Positions 40,975 to 54,194 of a stretch of 64,000 nucleotides of DNA are shown in pieces; the first letter of the stretch is position 1; each line of letters begins with the position of its first letter. This DNA comes from Hirundichthys speculiger (Eukaryota > Chordata > Actinopteri > Beloniformes > Exocoetidae), in the NCBI GenBank assembly GCA_018398805.1, contig JAGFBZ010001170.1, positions 1,575,001-1,639,000 on the forward strand, written 5' to 3'. Both the position numbers and the translations under genes were made by a program. The notes beneath the pieces are model-generated. The model saw only the letters and a program-made list of their open reading frames with translations. It had not been told where the DNA came from and did no database searches.

Positions 40975-41997
40975 CTTGAACTGAAGTTGGATTTATTTGT
41001 ATCATGAGCTCTTTCTTTCCTTTTCATACTTTTCTTCTTATCATTCTGATACAAGTTTATCTTTTCCAAAGAATATAATTTCCCAAGGTAAGAGGCTTTG
41101 ACAGATGTTTTTGGGCAAAGTCTAATCTGGCTTTTGTTTTCTTGAATATACCAGTTGTTTTGCACCTTATTGCAAAACCTGTGCATTTCCATCAATAAAG
41201 GAGTGTCTTGATTGTTGATTTTGACGATAATTCATCTACCCTCTCCAGAGTATTACTGTCTTTTGATGTTGTGAAATGGGTTTTTCTTCACCAAGGAAAG
41301 GATTCTGCGATCATCTATTTTAGTTTCATCCATGGTCTTCCGGGCCTTTTTGTTGTCATGAGCTCACAAGAGCTTTCTTTCTTCTTAAGAGTGAACCAAG
41401 CTGTTAATTTGGCCACTCCCGCATTTTGCTTACTTACAGATTTTATGTTGTTTTTTTCAATCAAATGACAGCCTTCTTCACTTGCACTAAGATTTGGGCC
41501 TCACATTGGGAGCTCCAGTAAAACAGCTGCCAAATGCCAATAGGGGCAACCAGACTTCTGGGGAATATCACAGGCAAAGTTGCAGAACTCCCATCCGGGG
41601 CTTTGCTTTGCTCCTATGACTTTATACCATTATTCCAGTAGAAGTGGATACGATCGCCACAGCCAGTGTTGATCTTTTCCTTGCCAAATTGACAGGACAC
41701 AGCCTGGAGTTTCTTGTGAGATTCAGCACGTCGACATTCTTCCCTGTTTTGTCTTAACCTTCACGCTAAATACAAACTCCAGACCTTTTATCTGCTAAAT
41801 TTGCCTTAACTTAATGAGTGAATGGGCCTCGTCATTTCACTTCTTGCTTCCTCCTATTGCTAAATGCCATATTTTCGTGAAAAATATTTTCGTGAAACGA
41901 TCAACAACAAATGTTGCTTTATTTCAAATCCTTTGTAGCTGTGAAAAAAAAAATCATAAAAAACTATCACTGTCCAAATACTTCTGGACCTAACAGT
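40975..41997 (-). mobile_element. DNA-transposon relic, - orientation
   Basis: Ends on the right with 'ctgtccaaatacttctgg' plus 'acctaacagta', a typical terminal text of one fish Tc1-like family. The body resembles reversed transposase sequence ('gtcatgagctcacaagagct', 'tttggccactcccgc'). No mirrored left end was recognised, and the frames are broken. Confidence 0.55.
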
Positions 41998-43585
41998 ATG
42001 TAACATATTATCTAAAGAATATGCATCATATATTAACTATCTAAAAGTGTCTTGAAAGTTTTTACTGGAGGCCAGGTGCATGGAGAACATGTAGGAAACG
42101 GAAAATCACAAACCACATACCAAATCAACAGTTACTCTAGAAGGGAAGTGATTATGCTACAGACTGAAACAGCCCTCGTAGCCAAATCTTCTTATTGCAT
42201 TCTTGATATTTAAAAATAATCACACTGTGTTGCTAAGCCCATTGTGAGAGGGGATCTCAGCTTCCATCGCTAAATCATAGGAATGAGGCTCTATAATGTT
42301 GCTGGGTCCTGCTATTCTGAAGTCAACTAGTATATTTGTTACCTATTTAAGTAAAGTCCATTTAAATTTGCATGTAACCAGTGATATAGAATAACTTTGA
42401 ATATTCTACTTATTATTTCTCAATATTTGTTATTTAAGATGCAAAAAAAAGCACTTTTGTAGGCATAAGTTGTCTAGCAGGACAGTGGTCGACATCAGAT
42501 TGATTTGGTTTAACCTTTGATTACACTTTTCAAAAGATTCATTAGTTTCCTCTACAGGACATCGCATTGAAAACATTCTTGAAATAAAATGTTTATTAAT
42601 GTGCATCCAGCCGCCACCTTGAAGAGTGTTAAAGCCAGTGACCTTCCATTATAAGACAGTGCCTTTAAAAACACTCCTGTGGCTAAAAGATCCATGTCCA
42701 AGCAATTCTCTAACGAGACCAGTCACTGGTTTTATCTCATCTGGTCTGATGTTTTCACCACAGAAGATCTGCTATCTGTGTATTTCACCAACACATACAC
42801 CGTGTGACCACTGAGCACCCAGTCTCATATGAAGGGAGGGTAACTCAAAGTTCACTGAGCGACACTGTGCTTGGGAAATAGGAACTATTGATCCAGCAAG
42901 CTCATTCAATAATTCTATTTATTACAAAGAAAGCTGGGCCTACCCTATTTTTAGCAGCTGTCATCACCTGTGTCTTTTCATACTTTTGCAACATGCTAAA
43001 ACAGGACCCAAAAAACAAATCATGTTATATTTTGATATTTAATTGCCTGTTAGGAGCCTGAAATGACTCATCGTACTCCTAAACAAGAGTCTGCAGATTG
43101 CCACCCTTCTGTGTGCATGTAAAACTTTTAGCATTAGCGAGCTGGCATGCAGGCGTGATGATTACACAGGCAAATCTTTAATCCCGCTGGGCTTCATGGG
43201 CTCCTTAAACTGGTCATTACAGAAGCAAATAAGCTTGGTAATTGTTAACATTTGGCTCTACTAACCAAGAACACAGCTGGAAAAACAACACAATAAAAAT
43301 ACATACACAAACGGACGCTGATGTAAACCAGGAGGCTTAAGTAAATACACATGTATAAATCTGAGGTGGCTGCTTTGTTCCATTGTTTTCATTATTGCTG
43401 AGCCACACTGAGATGACAGTTTGGTGAAAGTTGTGTCTGCAATCGCAGTAATGTGCTATTACAGTGCAATACCTCAGTGATGGCCAAAACATAAAAAAGA
43501 AAAAGGAAAAAAGAAAAAGAACAGAACTTGAGGTGAGGCCAATCAATACTGTGTTTCTGCACTATAAAAAAAGCACAAGATGTCA

Positions 43586-43879
<294 letters not shown>

Positions 43880-44025
43880 TCATCTAGGGTATGACGTACA
43901 ATGTTTCATCGTGCTGCAAAACTATTCCTATCTCCACAAACAAACCTTGGTGCACATAGACATGGAGTAAGCTTCGTAAATGCCATGAAAGTTAGTCTAA
44001 AGTTATTCCAGGTCTGTGTTTAATT

Positions 44026-44071
44026 AAGGCAGCATCTTGCCAATATATATATATTGGCAAGATGCTGCCTT
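44026..44071. repeat. Perfect 46-bp palindrome
   Basis: The left arm at 44026-44048 is the exact reverse complement of the right arm at 44049-44071, with no spacer. The arms begin AAGGCAGCATCTTGCC, and the centre is an ATATAT run. Confidence 0.95.
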
Positions 44072-44087
44072 GGGGACCTATATAATG

Positions 44088-44205
<118 letters not shown>

Positions 44206-44324
44206 CAATTGGTCTGATCTGACTTTGTAAAATGTCCTGCTTGTCTCCAGATTTGAGACAAGAGCACTATCTACAACCTGTACATTTTATTCCTTACTGC
44301 ACTGAAAACATTAATTTTTCTGTT

Positions 44325-44490
44325 TTTAAAGATTTGGTGGCTCTAGTGGCCTTTATTCACAGTGAGAGAGAGACAGGATTGTGGGCAGAGAGAGAACGGG
44401 GAAGACATGCAGCAAAGGGACACAGGCTGGGAGTTGAACCTGCGACCAGCTGTCAGGGGACTGTGCCTCCGTACATGGGCCGCGTATATT
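44325..44490 (-). mobile_element. tRNA-derived SINE copy (family shared with 50085)
   Basis: Shares 'ggctgggagttgaacctg', 'ggcctttattcacagt' and 'tttaaagattt' with the copy at 50085. Read on the - strand, CAGGTTCAACTCCCAGCC contains a Pol III B-box. The A-box end is less complete here. Confidence 0.65.
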
Positions 44491-46097
44491 TTTATAGGTC
44501 CAAAAAAAGAAAAAAAGTTTTAAAGAGGAAGAAGTTCTGTCTACATCACAAAAGATGGAGAGCTGTATGCGGAATCAAATTATGCTCAATGACACTAAAA
44601 ATATACTACTTTACCCTAAAACTGCACATCTCCACATAAGAAGACGTCCCTTAAGTCTGATTCTGTAGAATAGCCTGCAGAGAGTGTACTTATATTGCTG
44701 TTTTAATTTCATAGTTACTTCTTTGCTGAAAGCACCACTTTGAATTTCAAAGTTACTTGGGGGAGGTCTAGTCTATTATCTTATCTCTCGTTATCAATAC
44801 AGAACAGAAGATACTTTGTAGCTCAGATTATTTGTTTTGGAGTTCAGATTAGCTCCTGATTACTCTGGAGACAAGCCAGCTGTATAGAGTGTCCATTCCA
44901 GCTTTAAATGTGGGACTCTTTTTAAAAAATGATTTAGCACAGTCTTCATTTGGCATCCCTTCACTTCTATGGTCTCAGTCAACTATTTACAGACAGGCTA
45001 TGAACTGCACTGTTGTGAAGGAAAAGAAGAGAAATTATTTTTTTTTTTAAAGGAGAGAAATGACAAATGAAGAACTTGTATATTACATGTACATCTGTTG
45101 TATTATTCATAGGCTTTGCTCCCCAGGGTGTTTGCTGAAACAGAGTCCATGGGAAGACTATGAGACATGCATGTTCGCTTGTTGCTCTGAGCATGGTAAA
45201 TATCAAACACGTCACTGCTGCTCTCCTGTTAAATTCATTATTTCTCTGTTTGAGACGTTTTTGTCCCAGAAGCAGAAAGATCCCATCCAATTAATAAATT
45301 CGGGGGGGGGTTATATTTATCATGAGTGTTGCATATCATGAGTGATACAGTATCCATATCATAAACCTAAAAGGACCAAGCATGATAACAGACAGCTGCT
45401 GATCTCTTAGAGCCCATTGCTAAGAAAATCTGCAATGCAGTCACACTCATTTACATCAGTGGTTCCATTCTTTATGGCTGTAATGATACTGTAAATACAA
45501 GCGCTGGAGAGCACAAAGATGGATAACATGATGACATCAGAGGAAGATGTATAGCTGGACAGACAGACTTCTGAGTTTTTTGCAGCTAGTATTTATCAAT
45601 GTCAACTCTCTGTTGGTTGGAAGTAAGGGTGTTGCCCTTTGTGCTGTCCATGTACTGGAACTGATTGCTTTAACCGACTTTACAGTCTCACTGTGACAAC
45701 ATATAAAGGACACCTACCTCAAATGTAACCTGTTGCTGCTGTAATGGAGTGATACAGTTGGTCTGTTAGTGCACACAGGTCGAGTAGTATATATTTCAAA
45801 ATGACAGGTAGTAGTGCCAAAAGTTGAAGGCGGAAAACATGCCTGTTTAACATCTGTCACTCTTCCCTTTCTGATAAGTGAACACTATTTACTTTATAAA
45901 AGCAGCTCGTCTCAGATCAACAGTGGTGGCATGCATTATTCTGGTACTTTAAACACCAAGGATGCATGCAGACAACAGGAGACACTCCAAAATCATTTTG
46001 CTTTTAGGTCGTAAATCACCTAATAGGCTCTAAATCCACAGTTCAGTGGGTTTATGTCACAGTGAACTATAGGACAAATGATTTGAGGGCAGCTCAC

Positions 46098-46242
46098 CTG
46101 AGCTTGCTGTTGCCGCGACTGTAGCTGAACGATGCAGTGCGGCTGCTGAGAGAAGCAGGGGTTTTAATTACAGACTCAAGCGAGGGACTTTTCCTCATGA
46201 GGCTGCTTGGCTTCAAGTCCTCCCCGAAGTTCGACAAAGTAT
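46098..46242 (-). CDS. specc1: specc1 exon: Ser-rich linker with RKSPSLES
   Basis: The acceptor TTCCATAG and donor GTGAGC bound a 145-base exon (enters phase 1, leaves phase 2). It encodes TLSNFGEDLKPSSLMRKSPS, then LESVIKTPASL and a Ser-rich end closing with NSKL. Human SPECC1 has LRKSPSLES and QSKLSVERK in the same order. Probably a disordered, phosphorylatable linker before the CH domain. Confidence 0.88.
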
Positions 46243-47329
46243 CTATGGAACCAGAGGATGCAAGAAACGGAAATAGACACAAGAGAATGCGACAAAAGAG
46301 TCAAAAGACAGAACATATCCTGGAAATGTTTGCTTCCCCTCAGGAAACACAGTTTCTAAAACAATTCCTCAAGGAGTTTTTCTAACAAGTCCCCAGTGTG
46401 TTGTTTGAGAGCACTTTAAGAGTTTGGCATTGCTTTTACAATATTTGCTTTTCAAGAAAAAATAAATAAAATGTCATAAAGCTTTCAGACAGGAAAAAAA
46501 AAATTGAAGACTCAATAGAAACCAGATGTTTGCATACCATTATGCCAACGTGTTAACCTTTCAGTGAGGATACCAATTTATAATAGCAGGTACTTTGACC
46601 ATAAAACTGCCTCTTGTTCACACTTGACAGCTAACCAAATACGGATATACATGTAAATTGAGGAGGAGACATAGTAGTGTATTGGTCTTACTCTGGTGCC
46701 TTAATTCAGTGAAATCTGTTAGCCAGCCGACACTGTTCTGTGTGGCGTTTGCATGTTCTCCTGCACGTGTCCAGTTTGTTCCCACAGATCAACACAAGAT
46801 TAAGTTGCTCATTACAAGATGGTAAGAGGCTTAGTGTGATTGCCTTTCCATGTCTGTGTCTGTGTAAGAGTGGCGATGAGTGCAGGTTATAACATTTGTC
46901 TTGCCTAACATCAGCTGGTTCCAGGTATCTGTGGCCCTCAGCAGGATAAAGTAGATATAGCTAATGGATAAATTATGAATTCAGGTCAAGTTTATTTACA
47001 ACACATTAAAGATGAATAACACTGACCAAAGTGCTGCACGCCAAAATAGTGAATGCTAAATAGTATTAATAGTAAAACAGCAATTATCCTTTATTAACCT
47101 TGGAAAATAAACAAGTCCCGTTTTTCCTAAGTCTACCAGTTTATTCTATCATATGTTAAAGGCATACCAGTAAATATGAGACCATTTCTTTTAATTTGAT
47201 CACTTTTCAGGAGGACTGAAGCATTGTTTCTGTAAGGGTAATCCCAAATGTGTCCAAATCTGTATGAGGTCAGAAAGATAGAAAGGAACTGGCCTCATAG
47301 GCATCTTTTAAGTCATCAGTAAAACCTGA

Positions 47330-47600
47330 GACGGCTGTAGGTAGAGCAGTCATCTGCCAGTCTCAGTCAGTGGTTTGATTCCTGGTCAGTCAGTATGTTG
47401 GAGGGTCATGCGCTGGGTTGCTGAAAAGCGCCTACAGACAATTTGTACACTATACAAATAGTGTACAAATACACTATTTGTATAGTGTATAGACACTATA
47501 CAAATAAAGTTGAAGTGAACTGAGAGTGCTGTGTGAATGGATGCATGTGGCTTGTGGTGTAAAGCACTTTGAGTTGTCACAACCTGAGAACAAAAATACT
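47330..47600 (+). mobile_element. tRNA-SINE-like repeat
   Basis: The head 'ggctgtaggtagagcagtc' with a B-box-like GGTTTGATTCC (about 47372-47382), and the tail 'gtgtaaagcactttgagttg', follow the layout of common fish tRNA SINEs. A small AT-rich inverted repeat is inserted at 47448-47487. Confidence 0.55.
47448..47487. repeat. 18-bp inverted repeat with 4-base loop, plus a third partial copy
   Basis: Arms cactatacaaatagtgta (47448-47465) and its exact reverse complement (47470-47487) flank CAAA. Another acactatacaaat follows at about 47494. Confidence 0.9.
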
Positions 47601-47815
47601 TTAAACAGCATCAAAACTAAAGTGTGACTGCCCCAAAGAAATCAAACAACAAATAGGATATGAAGCATCAGATTTAAGAACCACTCAGTCCATTTTTTTA
47701 ATTTAAAGAAATTATGTATCACAACCAGTTTTTTTTTTAACACTGTTTATATCTATATTTATGGTTTAAGGCCACCCAAATTCATATCAGAGGCACTGCA
47801 GGCAGTGTTACGTAC

Positions 47816-47891
47816 CATGAGGATGAGAGAATTCTCCCCGACTGATTCTTTTTTCCAGTGTCTTTGATAGAGGCTTTATGTACGAGTGTCT
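47816..47891 (-). CDS. specc1: specc1 small exon (76 nt) after the PIQ|RHS junction
   Basis: An acceptor of eight T plus AG and a donor GTACGT bound a 76-base exon (phase 0 in, phase 1 out). It reads RHSYIKPLSKTLEKRISRGE then FSHPH. In human SPECC1 and SPECC1L the corresponding exon also begins RHS directly after the PMQ that ends the previous one. The exon is too short to be visible as an ORF, but phase fits on both sides (PIQ before, Asp split after). Confidence 0.85.
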
Positions 47892-47976
47892 CTAAAAAAA
47901 ACAAAACAGAAGTGGCACCTCAGAGCTGGAAACAATATAATTTACACAAACTCATTTGTAGGGGGAAACTGCATAC
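47892..47976 (-). other. specc1: specc1 85-nt intron
   Basis: The shortest intron in the window, from GTATGC to a T-rich TTAG. It contains only AT-rich sequence. Confidence 0.85.
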
Positions 47977-48077
47977 CTGGATAGGAGGAACTGCAGCAGA
48001 TGGTGCAGTTCGTACAGGAATCCCACTCAGTGGGCTCCTTGGTGAGGAGTGCATTTGAACTGTATGGCCCGGTCCAT
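47977..48077 (-). CDS. specc1: specc1 exon: Pro/Ser-rich linker [14 protein letters not shown]
   Basis: A 101-base exon between CTTACAG and GTATGC. After a split Asn codon it reads GPGHTVQMHSS, then [20 protein letters not shown] and IQ. Human SPECC1 contains [20 protein letters not shown] at the same position, a near-exact match, while SPECC1L differs (RTPLSPSPMKTPPAAAVSP). This strongly supports specc1. Confidence 0.93.
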
Positions 48078-48763
48078 CTGTAAGATCCAGTATCAAACTC
48101 ACTGAGTACCCCCACCTCTGAGAACCCCCACTAGTACTGAACTTTACATTACTAGACCAATACCATGCACATTTTGTGATTCTAGTGTACATACTGCATG
48201 CAGAGCATTTGTGTAGGTGTTGTACATGCCTTTTAAAACCAAACAAAATAAAACACAAAACTTGATGGATCGACAGTGATACCCAGTGCAGAGGAAGAAA
48301 TAAGAACCTTAGCTGCATTAACCTTCAACAACTGTCACACATTCATTCATCACATTCACTTTTGATGAATTTGTTTGGTCTTTCTTTTTTACATCTGGTT
48401 ACAAATACAAAATCTAACCTTCTGTTCAGGAAATATTAGGTAACAGGAAATATCTTTTTTTTTTTGCTAGTCAGCACATCTTTCAAGAGCAAGTCTGGTG
48501 TGTTTCATAATGACAGAAGCAGCAACCGCTGATTGAAAGCCTTTTGCAATTTCATCAAATATAAATAGTGAGTTGTGACCAAATCTAGACATAAGCATGT
48601 CTTGATGTTAGATAGTCATGCAACATTTAGATGTTAAACTTGAATAAAAGTGATGTGAACAACCATATACTCCTGCCAGAACCCACACCAGCTCAGCAGC
48701 TCTACAGTCAGCCTGATGTCAGGGGAGGCCCCGTCAGTGTGCGTGGAGGTGCTCGGTGCTCAC
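48078..48763 (-). other. specc1: specc1 intron (686 bp)
   Basis: AT-rich, with a T9 run near 48460. No repeat or coding sequence was recognised. A short GC-richer part lies just inside the donor, where the previous exon's frame runs on for 17 codons. Confidence 0.7.
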
Positions 48764-48927
48764 TTTGTCCCACAGTGTCAAAGGACTTAATGAGGGATTT
48801 CACAGTAGCTCCAGCCTCTGAGTTGGCATCTCCGTTGGCGTCCATGGGTGTGGTGGGGATCATGGAGATGCCGCACCAATGACCGTTGTTATCGGAGTCA
48901 GACACTCGCACCTCATCATTTTGGGAC
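48764..48927 (-). CDS. specc1: specc1 exon: variable linker plus TVKSLIKSFD motif
   Basis: The acceptor CTGCCAG and an AAA|GTGAGC donor bound a 164-base exon (phase 2 in, phase 1 out). The first half (SQNDEVRVSDSDNNGHWCG...) is weakly conserved. It ends GATVKSLIKSFDTVGQ, matching ATTVKSLIKSFD of human SPECC1. Choosing the AAA|GTGAGC donor makes a split Asn codon with the next exon and restores the human exon order. The open frame running past the donor is therefore intronic. Confidence 0.88.
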
Positions 48928-50084
48928 CTGGCAGACACAATGAACAGGGTTGCTGTATAGACACATAGAAAACATGGTGGTGATGGGTGAGTCTGTCAAG
49001 ACAGCATGTGACCCGGTGATCAGACTTTACTTTCGGACTTATCTTATGGACTGACTTGCTGATCAATAACAATCCACATTCTAAAATGAGGAGCTCGCTC
49101 ATTTTATTGATGGCATCAGGTGATATACGTTTGAACTGAAGAAATGCCAATAACTGATGACCAGCTGGAGCCAAACCTAATTTTGGAAACACAATCTTAG
49201 TAATCATATCATGAAGACACTTTTACCCACTGTCCATCATGAATATTGAATTTGAGGCAACAGAGTGAGAGGCTCCTAATCAGCAATGATGAAGAAGGAA
49301 TGATAAATAATTCCTCAACTCACCTCTGGAGAAAAGACTAGACAGACTGACAGATACACGCAAATGCAGTTGAACTGGTGTAGTTTCATTTATTCATCAA
49401 TCCAATGAACAGCACTCAGACACTTATGTCATCATTCACAGGCATGAAACTAGCCAAGATGTTCTTGACAGAATAAATTAACCGGACATGTTCTGCATTG
49501 TCCATCAAATAAAATGACTTTGCACAGCATCATCTCACCTTTTTCTATACAATATTTTTAATGTATCCAAATGCTAACAATTTCAGCATCGGTGCCTTAT
49601 TTTCTTGCTGAACAATGGCTTTAAAACTTATTTTAAGTAGAACCTGGTGCTCTACATCCATATATCTTTGCACTACTACAATGTGCATTATTCTGTAAAA
49701 ATTTAGTTAAAAGATGAAATTAGTCAATGGTGTAATATGTGACTGTGTAGAATTTGAGTGTGATACATAAGATTATATTGAATAAATAAACTTGTTTACA
49801 CTATGATTCAAAACTCATCAACAAGGAATAAGTATCAGAACTTATCAGACCCCTTAAGTTTAGATAAAAGGTTTGGTTATGCAGCTAAAGAGGTGGAATT
49901 GTATTAAGACAAAAACTTAATGTGACAGCAGTTCTTTAAGGGAAAAAAATATTTTGATATGATAATCTTATTAAAATATGACTTAAAATAGATCATAAAG
50001 ATTTTTGTTTGTTTTTAGGAGAGTCCTGAGGTATGTTGTCTGTTCATATTTGATCTAACTGTCGGCAGTATATTTTCTTTTTTA

Positions 50085-50275
50085 AAGATTTTGTGGCTCG
50101 AGAGGCCTTTATTCACAGTCAGTCAGAGAGAAAGGAATCCAGGATAGAGAATGGTGAAGACACGTAGTGAAATGTCACAGGCTGGGAGTTGAACCTGTGA
50201 CTGCTGCAGGAGGACTGTAGCCTCTGCACATGGGCTTCCTGCTTTAACCACTGGGCTATGCAGCGAGCCAGTATA
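50085..50275 (-). mobile_element. tRNA-derived SINE copy with A and B boxes
   Basis: On the - strand it begins GGCTCGCTGCATAGCCCAGT with an A-box-like TAGCCCAGTGG, followed by the B-box GGTTCAACTCCC. The 3' text 'ggcctttattcacagt' is shared with the copy at 44325. Both copies lie in the same orientation inside specc1 introns. Confidence 0.7.
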
Positions 50276-51915
50276 ATATTTAAAATAACTGAAGATTAGA
50301 AAGACCTAGAACATAAAAAAAACCCAACCAAAAAAAACAAAATAAAACAAACAAAAAAAAAAAAAAAAAACAAAAAAAAACACCAACAGAAACAGAGGTG
50401 ATATGTACGCTTGCTGATAAACATTTGAGCACATCCTAGTGTGTGTTCCATAGTGCCATCTATTGGCTAAAAAAGAAACTGCAACTCCAATTGCAGCCCA
50501 AAGACCAAAGTTCTGTAAAGAAAGTAAAGCTTCAGTTTTACATAAATATCAAGTTTTAAGGTAAACAAACAGATGTCAAAGTGGCAGTAATTTGATTAAT
50601 ACAATTCGATTCTATTGTGTGGCTTTTGCTTTGACATGTGGATTTTCTGTTACAAGTTCACCATTATCATAGAAGACTCCTGTGAATCTTCTGTTACTGG
50701 TTTAACATTAACCAGTAATTTTCATATTTTCCTGCTGTTTTGTTTCATGACACTCTTTGGAACATGTCTTCTTTTCCATTTGCTGAAAGGCACAAAGCAG
50801 CTTTACACTTATAAAAAGAAGTCTCTCACATGTGGCATTTCCACAACACAAGATAATTACAGAACAAACATAAAGAGTACATTCATTGAGAAATAAAAAT
50901 ACAGTATTCTTATTCAAAATGCTTCAAGATGACATGTCAATAAATGAAAGCCATGTCATGAAATTTTTGTATGATGCAGCGACACTGCACAGTGACCCAC
51001 AATGAAACTAGTTTTCCACATTGCATTTAATTACATAGTAAGTGCAACAATAACACTGTCTTCACGTGATGCTGAGGTGAGGGTACTTCTCTAGTGCCCT
51101 TCGACTGCCGTCTTGGAATCAAAAGTGGCTCCGGTGCTTATTCTGAAAAGAAAACGTAATGAAAAGCTCAATTATAGGATACATCTATGAAATAAAATTG
51201 ATTTTAAACAAGTGACCTTGGATTTCGACTTAATGTTATTTTGGAAGCCAGACCGTTGGGCATCATAAAACTCTGATCCATGCATACCTCATAGGATTAA
51301 TACAGTCACACTGTTATGTCAAATCACCCTGTGATAAAGACCCTGAGAAAATGTATCTGTATATGAGACAAAGCATGAGTTCAATCCAGTCATGCTCGTG
51401 CAGCCCGTCCTCCTTTTAAATCAAAAGGTTGGAGGGTTATTCGTCCAATGAACAGCAGGTGGCACCAGATACATCTATTTGGACTATAGGTTTTAAGAGC
51501 CAGAAAAAGCAAACCAAAAAGGTATAATAGTCCTAAAGGTGCAGTCAGCCAGCATATGGAAAAACAGACGGAGTCAGACAGGCTGAAGCAACATGAAGCC
51601 AAACACAGACAGGAAGGTCAGTGAGCATCAGCAGCACACAGGGTAGGGAGAGCAGGCTGGCTGGGAACTCACCTTGACTTTACATAGGGAGCGCTTGTCA
51701 GAGGGACATCTTTGACAGAGTCATCACAGGGAGCTGATGGAGGTAGGGAGCGGACGCAGCATAACAGCTAATCTTGGGGAAAGTTTGGCGATTTAGACAT
51801 GGTCTAAGACCACTACTGTAACTATATACAGTACAAGTACTACTGGTCATCTGAACAAAGGCACCAAATATTGATATATATATTTTTTTAATATTCTCAA
51901 ACTGCTCACACATTT

Positions 51916-53438
51916 GACCTCATTCATGACATCTTCATAAATCTGTGAGTAGATTTACACGTGAATCACCTCCTTACTAAAAACCTACTCCTGATTCACT
52001 AACGCAGTGTAAAACTTGGATTTGTTTGTAAGAGCATGAGTACATTCATGAAATCTGAAGTTGGCGGCACGCTGATGAAGCTCATTAATTAGTATAATTC
52101 CCTTTTCATGGACCACCATATATGGAGGTGTAAAGATGCATCGTCATCCTGCAAGTCTACCTCGCGTACATTAGAAACATGGCGCACATGCCGGATACTC
52201 AAAAAAAGAGAGAAAGAGGAAGAGAAGTTTTTCAGATCTGACGATAGAGATAATTTAAACTGAAACAGAGCAAAGAAAGGGTATTTTATTTTGCTCTGTA
52301 AGTAGGCTAAAGGTGTGAAATGGTACAAGCGTGATCAGCAAAGCACAAGACTGGAAAGAGACGACTAATCCATCTAATCTCTTGTCTGTACAATGAAGCA
52401 TTAAAGAGGTGAAGCAAAAATGGTTTGATTTAAAGATGGATGCAAAAAAGCAGCATTTCTCCACATTGACAGAACTCTGCTGCAAACAAAGTGCATTGCC
52501 TCTATTACTGGAAGGTCCTCTTTGTTCAAAATAATACCTGATGGAAACAGATGGCTCACAAAAAGTTTACATTTTTTTATACTATATGTTATATAGCTAT
52601 GCGTTAGGGCACCTAGTGATGTTTTGCTTTTATTACACATTTTATTAAAAAAAATGATGGGTAAGAATAAAATTTATAGCACATTTATTTCCTTAATTGT
52701 AGGTTATTTAAAGTCCAATGCCTTGCAAACTTTGAAGTCCTTTTGTAGTTCCAATAAATCTAACAGCAGGAACCAAGGACATATATTTTACCTTTTATAA
52801 ATAAGTGCTGGTCGAATGAAACCACTTCAAGTCATCCAATAAGTTGCAGGTGTGTAAGTAGTTTTATGAGGACATCATGAACTGGTTCTGTAGCAGGTGT
52901 TCCTGGATCTCTAACACTGGAAGGCCTCAGTTCATGGCCATCTTGTGCAGGGCACAGCAAGCCAGTATTATTTTATTTCTAAAGCAAGGTGCCACCGCTT
53001 GTTTTAAAGCACAAACACCACTGCTTCATGACACTGTTGGTGTACTCTATAGTGGGCTGAGTCGCAGCATGGGTGTCCTCAGCATCTCATCAAATCACTT
53101 TATCAATCCATTGACACTTTAAGAAACACAATCTGAAGCTTAAATATGCATTTTCCCCCATAAATTTAGATAAATGTGTTATACTAAAAAAAAATTCTCA
53201 TGTTTAAAACACGCATTTAAACCTATCTGTATATTGTGAAAATAACCGTCCATACAATATTTTAACACTAACGTCTAAAGATGACAAGCAGTTTTTATGA
53301 GCACCCATCATTTACACGAGCTCTACACATGGCTGGAGACAGGAGTAGATTCACAAAAAGTTGGGAACAACTAGCATTTTAATGAATGCAAAAGCATGCG
53401 TAAATTTCTTTCTGCTCACATTTCATGAACGAGGCCCA
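51916..53438. mobile_element. DNA transposon relic, possibly PIF/Harbinger
   Basis: The left end GACCTCATTCATGA and right end TTCATGAACGAGGCCC are inverted. The interior (about 52870-53060) includes 'cagttcatggccatcttgtg' and 'gggcacagcaagccag', resembling reversed Harbinger-type transposase. No intact frame or clear target duplication was established. Confidence 0.5.
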
Positions 53439-54194
53439 ATGTTTGTGCTTCGACAGGATTCTAAATCATTGAGAAATTTGCTTGCTTAAAGGATATATCA
53501 TGGTGGGCCACACAGATAAAGTGTTTACTGCATCAAATCTAAGCAGCCTTTGCTACAAAAGTATTTGTCCTGGCATGGTAATGAAATTAGACAAAACCAT
53601 CAAAACACTATGGCATTTACATGTTTAATACACTTATATATACTTACACACAAATCAATGGAAGGCTGTATAATCATGCCAATCATAGTATTGCATGGCG
53701 AAAGTCCAACACTGCAGTATATAAACATGCAGTATATAAAAAACAGCATAACTAATTGGTGCGGAATACTTTTTCTCAGATATTTGAATTAAAGCAGCAT
53801 CTGTGATTGAAGCAGATCTGCCACCAAGTTTGCTTTCTTATGTACTAATGTGTCATATGAATTTAATGTGTTTTGAATTTGAGATTTGAATATTACTGCA
53901 GGCTAATGGTACATGTCAAAGGAAGGAAAGGAGGGGGCAGCAGCTTAAAGGAACAGAATATACAGAAGAAGATACTGCAGGAGACTGCTTTCATTGACCA
54001 ACAGAGTCTGCTAAATCCCAGAAATCTGAACTCTCAAACTCAGAGGATTTAATCTTGTGAGATCCCGAGTTATCAAGTGGATAATATCTACACTAAACTA
54101 TATTCTCCTTTAATGGCAGCTAGGAAATTTGGGAACCTTTAAATCAAGAATCTCTTGATAACTTGTTTGGGCCACATAGCACTTGGAGGAGATA

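Larger units (their letters stand above)
46243..47815 (-). other. specc1: specc1 intron (1.6 kb)
   Basis: Contains a SINE-like repeat (about 47330-47600) with an internal hairpin. No coding sequence was seen in the rest. Confidence 0.7.

Noticed and set aside
48713..48763. Continuation of the specc1 frame beyond 48764 (SEHRAPPRTLTGPPLTSG)
   Set aside because: No usable donor follows before the stop, and the human-like [10 protein letters not shown] segment is encoded by the next exon. The AAA|GTGAGC donor gives matching phases.
51673..51733. Possible extra specc1 exon (acceptor CATCAG, donor AAG|GTGAGT) reading PCDDSVKDVPLTSAPYVKS
   Set aside because: It is 61 bases long between two phase-2 junctions, so including it would shift the frame. 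The frame imposed by the preceding exon meets a stop at once. The direct splice 55833 to 48927 is in phase and matches human order. It also lies near a transposon border.
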